Shown: positions 1 through 8,747 of the stretch, piece after piece
Position numbering within the stretch: position 1 is the first letter of the stretch
How the letters are laid out: each line of letters starts with the position of its first letter
From: an uncultured Pontibacter sp.
GTDB lineage: Bacteria; Bacteroidota; Bacteroidia; Cytophagales; Hymenobacteraceae
NCBI RefSeq assembly: GCF_947499215.1
Contig: NZ_CANMNI010000002.1
Location: 1,054,001-1,118,000, forward strand
DNA: 64,000 nt
Direction of reading: 5' to 3'
Made by a program: the position numbers and the translations under genes
The notes under the pieces: generated by a model
Databases searched by the model: none
What the model saw: only the letters and a program-made list of their open reading frames with translations
Told to the model about the DNA's origin: nothing

Positions 1-1182
1 AGCTCTACTATTGACATCACCGACATTAAAGAGGCAGACCGCAAAGTAAAACAGAACGCGGAGCTCCTGCAGAAACTCTTTGTTGAGGTGCCGGCTTTGG
101 TGGGACTTGTGCGTGCTTCGGATCAGCAGTATCTATTGGCCAACCCATTGTATCGCAAACTGTTTGGCAATAGACTACTGGTAGGTAAAAACCTGCGCGA
201 AGCGCATGCCGAGTTGCTCCACCAAGGTATTTTCGAGGAAATAGACAAAGTGTTTGAGACCGGCACGCCTTACGTGGGCAAGGAAGTGCCGCTCATAATC
301 GATCGTCACAACAATGGCACCCTGACGGAAAGCTTCTTTAACATAGCGGTACAGCCGCTCCTCGATAGTAAAGGCAAGCCTGAGGCGGTGCTCATCTTTG
401 CGGTGGAAGTGACCGAACTGGTGCAGGCCCGTACCAAACTGGTGTCGACCAACGAAGAGCTGAGTTACAAGAATGTGGAACTGCAGCGCACCAACAACGA
501 CCTCGACAACTTCGTGTACACGGCTTCGCATGACCTGAAGTCCCCGATCGCCAACATGGAGGGGCTCACGAACCTGCTGCGCGATATACTGCCGGGCAAG
601 TTAGACGATGAAGACCAACAGGTGTTGGACATGCTGGCCGACGCCATCGACAAACTCAAGCAAACTGTAGCCGACCTCGCCGAGATAACCAAAGTGCAGA
701 AGGAGCTGCATGCCAAGGTGGAGCCACTGGTCTTTGAGCAGGTGCTGCAGGACGTGATGGATGACATCGACGGGCTGATCAAAGAAACGGACGCGACAGT
801 TCAGGCAGATTTCAAAGTGAAAGAACTGCTCTACGCTCGCAAAAACCTGCGCAGCATCGTCTACAATCTGGTGTCCAATGCCATTAAGTACCGGGACCCT
901 CAGCGTGATCCGGAAGTGCGCATCAACACCTTCGCAGAAGGCGACTTCGTGGTGCTGCAGGTACAGGATAATGGTCTGGGTATCAAAAAAGGGCAGCAGC
1001 ACAAGCTGTTTAACATGTTCAAGCGCCTGCACAACCACGTGGAAGGTACCGGTATCGGACTTTACATTGTGAAGCGCATCATCGAGAACAACGGTGGGCG
1101 TATAGAAGTGGAGAGTGAGCTGGGCGAAGGCACCACTTTCAGGGTTTATTTCCGACAGGAGCCGGTGCAGATAATGGCATAA
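1..1182 (+). CDS. PAS-domain sensor histidine kinase, 5' end outside window
   Basis: The reading frame is open from base 1, so the N-terminus lies upstream; the GTG at 88 is only an internal codon. The visible part has the end of one sensory domain, a PAS-like domain (about the first 115 residues after position 88), a short coiled-coil linker, and a kinase core. The H-box reads YTASHDLKSPI with the phospho-acceptor His codon at 529-531. It is followed by the N-box (NAIKYRDP), G1 (DNGLGI), an F-box (LFNMFKRLH) and G2 (GTGIGLYIVKRI). The family autophosphorylates on His and passes the phosphate to a response regulator. No receiver gene is visible downstream, so the partner is unknown. No transmembrane segment is seen in the visible part. 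Identification as a histidine kinase is secure; the signal sensed is not known. Confidence 0.93.
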   Translation, partial: SSTIDITDIKEADRKVKQNAELLQKLFVEVPALVGLVRASDQQYLLANPLYRKLFGNRLLVGKNLREAHAELLHQGIFEEIDKVFETGTPYVGKEVPLIIDRHNNGTLTESFFNIAVQPLLDSKGKPEAVLIFAVEVTELVQARTKLVSTNEELSYKNVELQRTNNDLDNFVYTASHDLKSPIANMEGLTNLLRDILPGKLDDEDQQVLDMLADAIDKLKQTVADLAEITKVQKELHAKVEPLVFEQVLQDVMDDIDGLIKETDATVQADFKVKELLYARKNLRSIVYNLVSNAIKYRDPQRDPEVRINTFAEGDFVVLQVQDNGLGIKKGQQHKLFNMFKRLHNHVEGTGIGLYIVKRIIENNGGRIEVESELGEGTTFRVYFRQEPVQIMA

Positions 1183-1293
1183 CAACCTGCGTAAAAAACA
1201 AGGTCTTTGTTCGTTAGAAGCAGAAGCGTTTTTTAATTCAATTATTGTTTTCAAAGCCTGCTTGCAATCAATGCGGGCTACATATAAAGCTGA

Positions 1294-2679
1294 ATGGCTA
1301 AGATCAAAACCTCTTATTTCTGCCAGAATTGCGGGGCGCAATCCGCCAAGTGGATCGGCAAATGCCCTGCCTGCGGGGAGTGGAACACCTATGTGGAGGA
1401 AGTAGTGCAGCGCGAAGAGCTCACGCCCACCAGCGTGTGGAAAGTAGGCAACACCAGCAGTTCGGCACAGGTGGCGAACAAGCCAAAACCAATCGCTGAT
1501 ATCAGTTACCAGGAGCAGCAGCGCATCCAGACAATCGATCAGGAGTTGAACCGAGTGCTGGGCGGCGGCATTGTGCCGGGTTCTATGGTACTCATCGGTG
1601 GCGAACCGGGTATAGGCAAATCCACGCTTATGCTGCAAATCGCACTGAGCCTATCCGGCCTCCGGGTATTGTACGTGAGCGGTGAGGAGAGTGAGCATCA
1701 GATCAAAATGCGGGCCGAGCGCCTCAATGCCCAAACCTCCGACTGCTTTATCCTGACCGAGACCGGCACACAGAACATCTTCAAGCAAATAGAGCAGTTG
1801 CGACCGCAGGTGCTCATTATCGACTCCATTCAAACGCTGCACTCCTCTTTTATAGAGGCGGGGGCAGGCAGTGTAAGTCAGGTGCGGGAGTGTACCGCTG
1901 AGCTGCTCAAATTTGCCAAGGAGAGCGGTACGCCGGTTTTCCTGATCGGCCACATCACCAAAGAAGGCAACTTGGCCGGTCCTAAGATATTGGAGCACAT
2001 GGTCGACACGGTCCTGACCTTCGAGGGCGACCGCCACATGACCTACCGCATCTTGCGCACCTCCAAAAACCGCTTTGGCTCCACTTCAGAGTTGGGAATA
2101 TACGAGATGTTGGGTACTGGTTTGCGAGAGGTAAGCAATCCTTCGGAGATCCTGATTTCGCAGCGCGAAGACGCTTTCAGTGGCATTGCCATTGGGGCCA
2201 CTTTGGAAGGCAACCGCCCCTTGCTGATTGAGGTGCAGAGCCTTGTGACACCGGCCACTTATGGTACGCCACAGCGCACTAGCACCGGTTTCGACGGTAA
2301 GCGATTGAATATGCTCTTGGCTGTGCTAGAGAAGCGTGGCGGGTATAGACTGGGCACACAGGACGTGTTCCTCAACATAGCCGGTGGTCTGAAAGTGGAG
2401 GACCCGGCGCTTGACTTGGCCGTTTGCGCCTCTATCCTTTCCTCTTTCGAGGACATTGCCATACCTAGCACCTCTTGCTTTGCCGCAGAAGTGGGCCTTG
2501 GTGGCGAAGTAAGGGCAGTCAATCGCATCGAGAATCGTATTACCGAAGCCGAGAAACTGGGTTTCCGGGATATTTACATTTCGAAGTACAATAAAAAGGG
2601 GGTGGACCTGAGCAAGTTTTCCATCAATGTGCATGCCTTCGGCCGATTGGAGGAAGTATTTGCCGCTCTCTTTGGGTAA
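1294..2679 (+). CDS. radA: DNA repair protein RadA (Sms)
   Basis: A 461-residue protein with the full RadA layout. It has an N-terminal C4 zinc finger (Cys10, Cys13, Cys24, Cys27), a RecA-like ATPase with Walker A GGEPGIGKST near residues 102-111, Walker B (VLIIDSIQT, about 173-181), the RadA-specific KNRFG motif at about 258-262, and a C-terminal Lon-protease-like domain. In other bacteria RadA is a hexameric helicase that drives branch migration of recombination intermediates in the cytoplasm. Length is normal for the family. It stands alone: the kinase upstream ends 111 bp away and the next gene starts about 200 bp downstream. The ATG start gives an N-terminus that runs straight into the zinc finger, as expected. 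Confidence 0.97.
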   Translation: MAKIKTSYFCQNCGAQSAKWIGKCPACGEWNTYVEEVVQREELTPTSVWKVGNTSSSAQVANKPKPIADISYQEQQRIQTIDQELNRVLGGGIVPGSMVLIGGEPGIGKSTLMLQIALSLSGLRVLYVSGEESEHQIKMRAERLNAQTSDCFILTETGTQNIFKQIEQLRPQVLIIDSIQTLHSSFIEAGAGSVSQVRECTAELLKFAKESGTPVFLIGHITKEGNLAGPKILEHMVDTVLTFEGDRHMTYRILRTSKNRFGSTSELGIYEMLGTGLREVSNPSEILISQREDAFSGIAIGATLEGNRPLLIEVQSLVTPATYGTPQRTSTGFDGKRLNMLLAVLEKRGGYRLGTQDVFLNIAGGLKVEDPALDLAVCASILSSFEDIAIPSTSCFAAEVGLGGEVRAVNRIENRITEAEKLGFRDIYISKYNKKGVDLSKFSINVHAFGRLEEVFAALFG

Positions 2680-2875
2680 AATTGTGCTTTAAGCAGGAAC
2701 TTGTTCTATCTTTCGTATAAAATCAGACAAAGGCTGGGAAGTCGGAATTATAATCTATAAAATTAGTGTTCAGAGCATTATCTGCCCTCAATATAGCTTT
2801 TAGCGATATTGCGTGTAGCAGAGTTTAATTGGACCATAAAACGATAGTTATAGAATACATCTACCGGCCTTACCT

Positions 2876-4291
2876 ATGAAACGAATGCTGTTACCCTTGC
2901 TGGCGATTTTGCTGGCAATCCCCTCTCTCTTTGCCCAAGGGAAAGTAACCCTGACAGGCAAAGTGCAAAAAGGCCATGAAAGCGATATTTTCATCGCAAC
3001 TCTACCATCTTTGCTTTACCCCGAAGAGTTACGCACTATTGCCAAGCTGCAGAAAGGACAGTTTACCTTAGATATTCCAGTTGATAAACCCGTCACCGTG
3101 GAGCTGGTGTATGGCAATGAGTCGGTGCCGCTATACCTCGAGCCCGGCTTTGACTTGACAGTCTCTTTTACGGCAGGCAAAATGCTGAAGACGCTCAACT
3201 ATAAGGGTAACGGAGCGAATGAGAATAATTACTTTGCTTTGCATACCCAGCGTTTTGACGAAGAGGAAGACTATCAGACCCTTCCCGATAATGTGAAACT
3301 GTCAGAAAAAGAGTTTCTTCAGTTTCTAGAATACCGCAAAGAAGACCAACTGGCCGTCTTTGAAAAGAAAGTGGCCTCCAAACCAGTGAGTGATTACTTT
3401 AAAGAACTCATATTGGCTGAGATCGAATACAGCTACGCCAACGATCGGCTTACCTTCTTCGATATGCGGGAGCGCATGATGCTGCCTGCCCGACTGACAC
3501 CATCGGCTGCTTATTTCAGTTTTCTGGACCAGCTCGATCTGCAGCAAGTGGCTAGCTTAGAGAGTATGACGTTTCCGGCTTTTTTACGCAATTACATTAT
3601 ACACCTGACGCGTGAAGTACAGCTCAATCCCACAGACAAGCATTATTATAAGTACGCCTACGATCTGGTGAGTCAGCGCTTGCGGGGACCGTCACGCGGT
3701 ATGGCACAAGCGCATGTGATCAGACAATCACTGCAGCAGGGCAATGTGCTGCACGTACCGGCTATGCTGCAGCACTATGAGAAAAATACCGGAAATCTGC
3801 TCGTGCATGCTGCGCTGCTACGGCAGTATGAGAGCCACCCCGGTTTAGGGATAGGCAGTCCAGCCCCAGCATTTACGCTGCGCAGTATCAACGGCGACAC
3901 GGTAGCGCTGAGCGACTTTAAAGGAAAAATCGTATACCTGAGCTTTTGGCGCACCGACTGTGGCCTCTGCATGGTAGAGCAACCCCATGCGCAGGAACTA
4001 GGCCGTAAGCTGCAGCCCTATGATGTGGTAATGGTGAACATCGGCGTAGACGACAATGAGCAGACGTGGCGAAGTGTGGTGCAGTCAAGAGGCTTGGGCG
4101 GCGTGCAGCTATACCTGCAGGGACAGGGACATGAAATCGCCCGTAAATACGGACTAAAGGATGTGCCTGCCTATTTTCTGATAGACGAGGCGGGTACCAT
4201 CCTGAGCACCAAACCCCGTAGGCCAATAGATCGTGAAGCCGAGAAAGAGATACTGCAGCATGTATTGAGCAACAGAGCCTCGCGCAAGTAA
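2876..4291 (+). CDS. TlpA-like thiol-disulfide oxidoreductase, exported
   Basis: A 471-residue protein with a Sec signal peptide (MKRMLLPLLAILLAIPSLFA). A beta-rich N-terminal region resembles the DUF4369-type domain often fused to thioredoxins in Bacteroidota, followed by a helical middle section. The C-terminal AhpC/TSA-TlpA domain starts near residue 325. The redox motif is Cys362-Gly-Leu-Cys365 in the context FWRTDCGLC, and a cis-Pro loop (KDVPAYFLID) follows. It probably reduces or exchanges disulfides in the periplasm; the substrate is unknown. The gene is monocistronic, ended by a strong terminator at 4317-4357. The CGLC pair is less common than CxPC, so its redox potential may differ (inference). 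Confidence 0.85.
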   Translation: MKRMLLPLLAILLAIPSLFAQGKVTLTGKVQKGHESDIFIATLPSLLYPEELRTIAKLQKGQFTLDIPVDKPVTVELVYGNESVPLYLEPGFDLTVSFTAGKMLKTLNYKGNGANENNYFALHTQRFDEEEDYQTLPDNVKLSEKEFLQFLEYRKEDQLAVFEKKVASKPVSDYFKELILAEIEYSYANDRLTFFDMRERMMLPARLTPSAAYFSFLDQLDLQQVASLESMTFPAFLRNYIIHLTREVQLNPTDKHYYKYAYDLVSQRLRGPSRGMAQAHVIRQSLQQGNVLHVPAMLQHYEKNTGNLLVHAALLRQYESHPGLGIGSPAPAFTLRSINGDTVALSDFKGKIVYLSFWRTDCGLCMVEQPHAQELGRKLQPYDVVMVNIGVDDNEQTWRSVVQSRGLGGVQLYLQGQGHEIARKYGLKDVPAYFLIDEAGTILSTKPRRPIDREAEKEILQHVLSNRASRK

Positions 4292-4316
4292 GCATTTTAT
4301 ACGCTATACTTTACAG

Positions 4317-4357
4317 AGCCGCCCGTCGTGATAGCATGATGGGCGGCTTCGTTTTTT
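4317..4357 (+). terminator. Rho-independent terminator after the TlpA-like gene
   Basis: An 8-bp GC-rich stem (AGCCGCCC at 4317-4324 paired with GGGCGGCT at 4341-4348) is followed by a T-rich tail. It lies 25 bp past the stop codon. Confidence 0.8.
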
Positions 4358-4500
4358 AGTGCCCATTCCCTTCTTTCTGACAGCATCAATAACCGTGCAT
4401 TTGATTAGCTCGTAATTAAAGCCTAACCCCCTACAAGAGCGGGGGCATCAAGAGGAATTGATTATTTGAGATATCCTATTCATTTAACCGCTAGAAAAAT

Positions 4501-5688
4501 ATGGCATTAATCAACAAAGGGGACATTGAGAAACTGCTCAACGTTCAGAACAACACGAAAGACGCACTTTGCATCTCTATCTACATACCTACGCACCGAG
4601 CTGGTCACGAAACCTTAAACGGACAGGACAACATACTTTTTAAGAACAAACTAAAAGAGGCGCGCGCCCTATTGGCAAGGCACGATGTTCCTGATTCTGA
4701 AATTGACGCTTACATGAAGCCTGCAGAAGAGCTCCTGAACGATAATGGATTCTGGCGTCACCAGTCGGAGGGCTTGGCCGTGTTCATCACCAAAGGCTTC
4801 TCTGCGCACTATACGCTGCCCACCACGATGCCAGATGTGGTATACGTGCTCGACCAGTTCTATTTCACACCGATATTGCCAATCCTGAGCCAGAACGGCC
4901 GTTTCTTCATCCTGTCGCTGTACCGCGAGCGCATTGGCTTCTACGAGGCCACGATCGACCGTATCCGTCAGATAGATGTGAGCGACTTCGCTCCTGAGAG
5001 CATGAATGAGGCGCTAAAGTTTACCATCAAGGGCCACGATCAGGATTTCCATAACTCTACCACGACCGTGAACGGCTCAAACATTGTGCATGGGGCGGGC
5101 GCCACCAAAGGCGATGATGAGCATGACGAGGTGATCGAATTTATTCATGAGATCGACAATAGCCTGCAGAAGATCCTACACAACGCAACAGAGCCTCTTG
5201 TGCTGGCGGGTGTAGACCACTACTGCTCGCTCTACCGTAAGTTCAGCAAGTATAAAAACATAGTGGCGCAAAACATTAACCTGAACGAGACAGCAGCAGG
5301 TATGAGTCCGCAGACAATACACGAGAAGGCGCTGGACGTGATGAAGCCACTAATGCAGCAAAGCCACTCTGACTCACTGAGCCGCTACGAGAATGTGGCA
5401 GGCACTGGCGTAACGTCTGAGGACATTGCCACCGTTGCCGCTGAGGCTGTGCATGGACGTGTAGACACATTGTTTATTGCTCCAAGCAGCCCCGTATGGG
5501 GACGCTATGACGCGAAGAGCGCTGTGGCCGAAGTGCACAAAGATTACCAGCGCGGCGATGATGACCTGATTAATCTGGCAGCTATCAAAACACTGGCGCA
5601 AGGCGGGAAGGTATACGTGAGCAGCTACAATGGTCTGGCTGAAGTCGGTGAAGAAGGCGGCAGTGTAAAGGCGCTATTCCGCTACTAG
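4501..5688 (+). CDS. Bacterial archaeo-eukaryotic release factor (baeRF)-like protein
   Basis: A 395-residue cytosolic protein with no signal peptide. The start MALINKGDIEKLL, then CISIYIPTHRAG, a central segment GRFFILSLYRERIGFYEA, and a late segment DTLFIAPSSPVWGRYD match the bacterial eRF1-like families (baeRF) as I know them. These have domains related to the archaeal and eukaryotic peptide release factor aRF1/eRF1 and the ribosome-rescue factor Pelota. Which numbered baeRF family it belongs to is uncertain. No GGQ tripeptide is visible, so a canonical peptidyl-tRNA hydrolase role is not supported. It is a single-gene unit between two terminators. Biological role unknown; a stress- or ribosome-linked role is only an inference from the fold. 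Confidence 0.7.
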   Translation: MALINKGDIEKLLNVQNNTKDALCISIYIPTHRAGHETLNGQDNILFKNKLKEARALLARHDVPDSEIDAYMKPAEELLNDNGFWRHQSEGLAVFITKGFSAHYTLPTTMPDVVYVLDQFYFTPILPILSQNGRFFILSLYRERIGFYEATIDRIRQIDVSDFAPESMNEALKFTIKGHDQDFHNSTTTVNGSNIVHGAGATKGDDEHDEVIEFIHEIDNSLQKILHNATEPLVLAGVDHYCSLYRKFSKYKNIVAQNINLNETAAGMSPQTIHEKALDVMKPLMQQSHSDSLSRYENVAGTGVTSEDIATVAAEAVHGRVDTLFIAPSSPVWGRYDAKSAVAEVHKDYQRGDDDLINLAAIKTLAQGGKVYVSSYNGLAEVGEEGGSVKALFRY

Positions 5689-5734
5689 TCATGTGATAAT
5701 TTTGGCCGTTAGCGCCATAAAGTTTAATTTAGTG

Positions 5735-5764
5735 GGGCAGCCTTTGTGGGCTGCCCTTTCTTTT
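5735..5764 (+). terminator. Rho-independent terminator after the baeRF-like gene
   Basis: The stem GGGCAGCC (5735-5742) pairs with GGCTGCCC (5749-5756) and is followed by TTTCTTTT. It lies downstream of the upstream gene's stop codon and inside the longest possible reading frame of the next gene, which argues that the next gene starts after it. Confidence 0.78.
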
Positions 5765-5776
5765 GCATACCCATAC

Positions 5777-6799
5777 ATGAAGCTGCACCTAGCCGACAAG
5801 CTCAATTTCCTGTCTAAACTAACGCCACTGCGTATGCTCAATGCGCTGCAGGTAGCGGGCAGCTATTGGTATGCACGCATGTCGCGCAAGGCAGTGCACT
5901 GGGGTGACCCGCTCAGCATTTCGTTTGAGCCGACCACTTCCTGCAACCTGCGTTGTCCGGAGTGCCCAAGTGGACTCCGCTCTTTTACAAGACCTACCGG
6001 TATGCTGCAAAATGATCTTTTCAAAGAGACCATTGACCAGTTGCACAAGCGATTGCTATACCTGATCTTTTACTTTCAGGGAGAGCCATACCTGCACAAG
6101 AGTTTTCTGGAACTGGTGAAGTACGCCTCGGACAGGGGCATCTATACCGCCACCTCAACCAACGCCCACTTCCTCGACAGCGAAACGGCCCGCAAAACCG
6201 TGGAGTCAGGGCTGGACCGTTTGATCGTATCGATTGACGGCACCACGCAGGAAACCTACGCGGCCTACCGTGTGGGTGGCAAACTCGACAAGGTGTTGGA
6301 AGGCACGCGGCAGGTCGTGAAATGGAAAAAAGAACTGAAGTCGCACACACCGCATATCATGTTTCAGTTTCTAGTGGTGCGACCCAATGAGCATCAGATA
6401 GAAGAGGTGCAGGCGCTGGCCGACGAACTGGGTGTAGACGAAGTCGTATTCAAGACGGCGCAAATCTACGACTACGAGCAGGGTTCTCCGCTTATACCTA
6501 CCATCGACTACTATGCAAGGTATAGAAACAACGGCGACGGCAGTTACTCCATCAAAAACAAGCTGCTCAACCAGTGCTGGAAGATGTGGCACTCCTGTGT
6601 CATTACATGGGACGGCTTGGTGGTGCCCTGTTGCTTCGATAAGGATGCCGAGTACCGTATGGGCGACGTAAAGGCCCAAAGCTTTAGAGAGGTATGGCGA
6701 AGTGCGGGGTATAACCAATTTCGCAAATCGCTGTTACAGTCACGGGAAGAGATAGAAATGTGTCGTAACTGCACCGAAGGTACGCGGGTATGGGCGTAA
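5777..6799 (+). CDS. Radical SAM protein with SPASM domain
   Basis: The radical SAM cluster motif CxxxCxxC is at Cys56, Cys60 and Cys63 (context TTSCNLRCPECPSG), counted from the ATG at 5777. A C-terminal SPASM-type cysteine set follows (CWKMWHSC, VPCCFD, CRNC) for an auxiliary iron-sulfur cluster. SPASM enzymes usually modify peptides, proteins or small molecules; substrate and neighbour clues are missing here, so no reaction is assigned. A GTG at 5693 would add 28 residues, but those codons run through the upstream gene's terminator, so the ATG at 5777 is preferred. It reads as a single gene. No precursor peptide gene is seen nearby. Confidence 0.88.
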   Translation: MKLHLADKLNFLSKLTPLRMLNALQVAGSYWYARMSRKAVHWGDPLSISFEPTTSCNLRCPECPSGLRSFTRPTGMLQNDLFKETIDQLHKRLLYLIFYFQGEPYLHKSFLELVKYASDRGIYTATSTNAHFLDSETARKTVESGLDRLIVSIDGTTQETYAAYRVGGKLDKVLEGTRQVVKWKKELKSHTPHIMFQFLVVRPNEHQIEEVQALADELGVDEVVFKTAQIYDYEQGSPLIPTIDYYARYRNNGDGSYSIKNKLLNQCWKMWHSCVITWDGLVVPCCFDKDAEYRMGDVKAQSFREVWRSAGYNQFRKSLLQSREEIEMCRNCTEGTRVWA

Positions 6800-6941
6800 G
6801 GCTGCGCCAAATTAAAAATTAAAAATTAGAAATGATGCGAAGATAGACCTACCCATTTTTTGAAAAGAAATCTGTTTACGAAAGTTAAATTAGCGCGTGG
6901 GTAGCGTGTAAAAAAAAATCTGAAACGACACCGAATATTAT

Positions 6942-7868
6942 ATGAACGATATTAACAAAGCACTGTCACTTTTATTGAGCAAACTGGAGGACTGGGGGGA
7001 GCATTTGATCCTGATGCTGCCAAATCTATTTGTGGCGCTCGTTCTTCTGATCATTACCTTCTATGTAGCCCGTGTCATACGCGACGGCCTCGACAAAGTA
7101 ATAGTTCGCTTCTCACACAGTCCAGCGCTTAACAACCTGATCTCGACGCTGCTATACCTTGCTTTGTTGATGATCGGCTTTTTCTTTGTACTCAGCGTGC
7201 TTCAGCTCGACAAGGTGGTGGTGTCTTTGCTGGCTGGTGTTGGTATCATCGGTTTGGCATTGGGTTTCGCTTTTCAGGACATCGCGGCCAATTTTATTTC
7301 GGGCATTATCATCGCGGTGCAAAAGCCCTTCGGAGTGGGCGATATGATCGAGACCAACGATTATTTCGGTGTGATTGAGCGGGTAACCCTGCGCACGATC
7401 GACATACGCAAACCGACAGGTGAACTGGTGAAACTGCCCAACAAAATGGTGTTTGAGAACCCTGTTACCAATTTTTCGAGCAACGGGATCAGACGCCTCG
7501 ATGTGGAGGTAGGAGTATCTTATGGAGAAGATCTGGAAAAGGTGCAGCAGGTTGTGATAGATGCCCTGCAGGAAGTGAAAAATCGCGTTAAGACGCGGGA
7601 TATAGAGGTAATGTATGATGCTTTCGGTGACAGCTCTATCAACTTCAAGGCGCGTTTCTGGATTACCTATTCCCGACAGATAGACTTTGTGTCGGCCAAG
7701 AGCGATGCCATTATTAAGATCAAAAAGGCTTTTGATGCGAACGATATCATGATTCCGTTCCCGATCCGTACGCTGGACTTTGGAATAAAGGGAGGGGAAA
7801 AGCTAAATGAGCACCTCGAGAGTCTGCAGGCCCAAATACAGAACGGCCGTAAGGTGTCAGACAATTAG
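6942..7868 (+). CDS. MscS-family mechanosensitive channel
   Basis: A 308-residue inner-membrane protein. Three predicted membrane helices occupy the first ~130 residues, and the last has the glycine/alanine-rich pore-helix pattern of MscS (GVGIIGLALGFAFQD), followed by AANFISGIIIAVQKPFGVGD. The C-terminal part is the cytoplasmic beta/alpha vestibule. The family opens under membrane tension to release solutes on hypo-osmotic shock. Length is close to E. coli MscS (286). It is a single gene ended by a strong bidirectional terminator at 7893-7921. Upstream 6800-6941 is AT-rich with short AATTAAAA repeats and no recognised gene. Confidence 0.95.
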   Translation: MNDINKALSLLLSKLEDWGEHLILMLPNLFVALVLLIITFYVARVIRDGLDKVIVRFSHSPALNNLISTLLYLALLMIGFFFVLSVLQLDKVVVSLLAGVGIIGLALGFAFQDIAANFISGIIIAVQKPFGVGDMIETNDYFGVIERVTLRTIDIRKPTGELVKLPNKMVFENPVTNFSSNGIRRLDVEVGVSYGEDLEKVQQVVIDALQEVKNRVKTRDIEVMYDAFGDSSINFKARFWITYSRQIDFVSAKSDAIIKIKKAFDANDIMIPFPIRTLDFGIKGGEKLNEHLESLQAQIQNGRKVSDN

Positions 7869-7892
7869 GTGTAGCTTATGCAGGTATAAAAC

Positions 7893-7921
7893 AAAAAGGG
7901 CCGATCAGTCGGCCCTTTTTG
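7893..7921. terminator. Bidirectional terminator between convergent genes
   Basis: AAAAGGGCCGA pairs with TCGGCCCTTTT, with A-tract and T-tract on the two sides. It serves the MscS gene on the plus strand and the small gene at 7924-8262 on the minus strand. Confidence 0.85.
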
Positions 7922-7923
7922 TT

Positions 7924-8262
7924 TTATTTATCTTTTTTATCAAGGTTCTTGCCAAGGTCTTCCAACTGTTTCAGGAAGTCATCTACTTTCTCATCGGCAT
8001 AAGGGCCGTAGGAGTTGGAGATGGTGCCTCTCAGGCCAGTGCTGGTTTCCACAGCATAGAGTATCGACATATCGTCTGGGTTGCTTTCACCTTCGAAGCG
8101 GTAAAAGTCCACGATACGCACTTGGTCTGGTCCGAATGTGTGCTTGTCCTCCATGGTGCAAAGCTTGCCCTCACCCGATACTTTAAAGTCATAGGTATAG
8201 CCGTCTTTGCGCAGGCGGTTCAGCACATTCACCAAGGATCTTTCTTCTACTTTATCTTGCAT
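7924..8262 (-). CDS. Small conserved Bacteroidota protein (often mislabelled PRPP synthetase)
   Basis: A 112-residue soluble, charged protein with no signal peptide. The pattern DFYRFEGESNPDDMSILYAV followed by GLRGTISNSYGPYAD matches a family of ~100-residue proteins in this phylum. That family often carries the database name phosphoribosylpyrophosphate synthetase. At this length it cannot hold the ~310-residue PRPP synthetase fold, and no PRPP-binding loop is visible, so I reject that name. The function is unknown. It is convergent with the mscS-like gene and shares its terminator. Upstream (8263-8307) lies a GTATAG-AA-CTATAC inverted repeat that may be regulatory. Confidence 0.75.
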   Translation of the reverse strand: MQDKVEERSLVNVLNRLRKDGYTYDFKVSGEGKLCTMEDKHTFGPDQVRIVDFYRFEGESNPDDMSILYAVETSTGLRGTISNSYGPYADEKVDDFLKQLEDLGKNLDKKDK

Positions 8263-8491
8263 AGCGTATAGTTTTAAGGGATGTTCTAGTTTAGTATAGA
8301 ACTATACGCAAAATCGGCTTTGAGATACGAAAAAGGGACTGGAATAATTAGGAGGGGTCAGGTATGGCGGGCGCAAAATAATGTTGCTTGGGCCTTTAGA
8401 GCAGGCCAATAGGTATAGCGGCACCCGAAGATTAAGAATTTATACCTTAATTATATCTGACATAACAAGGGGACAGCTTATCAAATACAGC

Positions 8492-8668
8492 CTACGCTCC
8501 CTTCTTCTCGAGTTCTTTCTGGATTTTGCTGAAGTCGATGGCCGAGCAACTGCCGCAGCCTTTGGCGCAGCCCGCGTTCTTGTTGGGCATAAAACTGCGG
8601 TAAAGCACCCAACCCATGTAGGCCACCGCGACCGCGAAAATCAGGAAAATGATAATTTGCTGTACCAT
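8492..8668 (-). CDS. FeoB-associated Cys-rich membrane protein
   Basis: A 58-residue protein from the ATG at 8668. It has one transmembrane helix (VQQIIIFLIFAVAVAYMGW), a short basic stretch and a cysteine cluster (CAKGCGSCS), then a charged tail. This matches the small FeoB-associated Cys-rich family that usually accompanies ferrous iron transport genes. A longer TTG start at 8680 is possible, but the -7 promoter element at 8686-8693 puts the RNA start almost on that TTG, so the ATG is preferred. No feoA or feoB is visible within this window, so here the gene stands alone. Confidence 0.85.
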   Translation of the reverse strand: MVQQIIIFLIFAVAVAYMGWVLYRSFMPNKNAGCAKGCGSCSAIDFSKIQKELEKKGA

Positions 8669-8685
8669 ACGCTCTATCAACTACA

Positions 8686-8693
8686 CAAATTTA
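8686..8693 (-). promoter_or_regulatory. -7 promoter element for the FeoB-associated gene
   Basis: TAAATTTG on the minus strand fits the Bacteroidota -7 consensus TAnnTTTG, 17 nt upstream of the ATG at 8668. A -33 TTTG element is not clear. Confidence 0.5.
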
Positions 8694-8747
8694 CAAAAAG
8701 TTTAGAGGCTACTTTGATTTTATTGTTGGAGGCGAAAAGGGGGTATT

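Noticed and set aside
601-1638. 345-codon open frame on the minus strand across the kinase and radA
   Set aside because: It is antisense to two clear genes and its peptide has no recognisable domain; long antisense frames are common opposite genes with high GC at the third position.
7807-8271. 154-codon plus-strand frame over the small gene at 7924-8262
   Set aside because: It runs through the bidirectional terminator and opposite a conserved protein.
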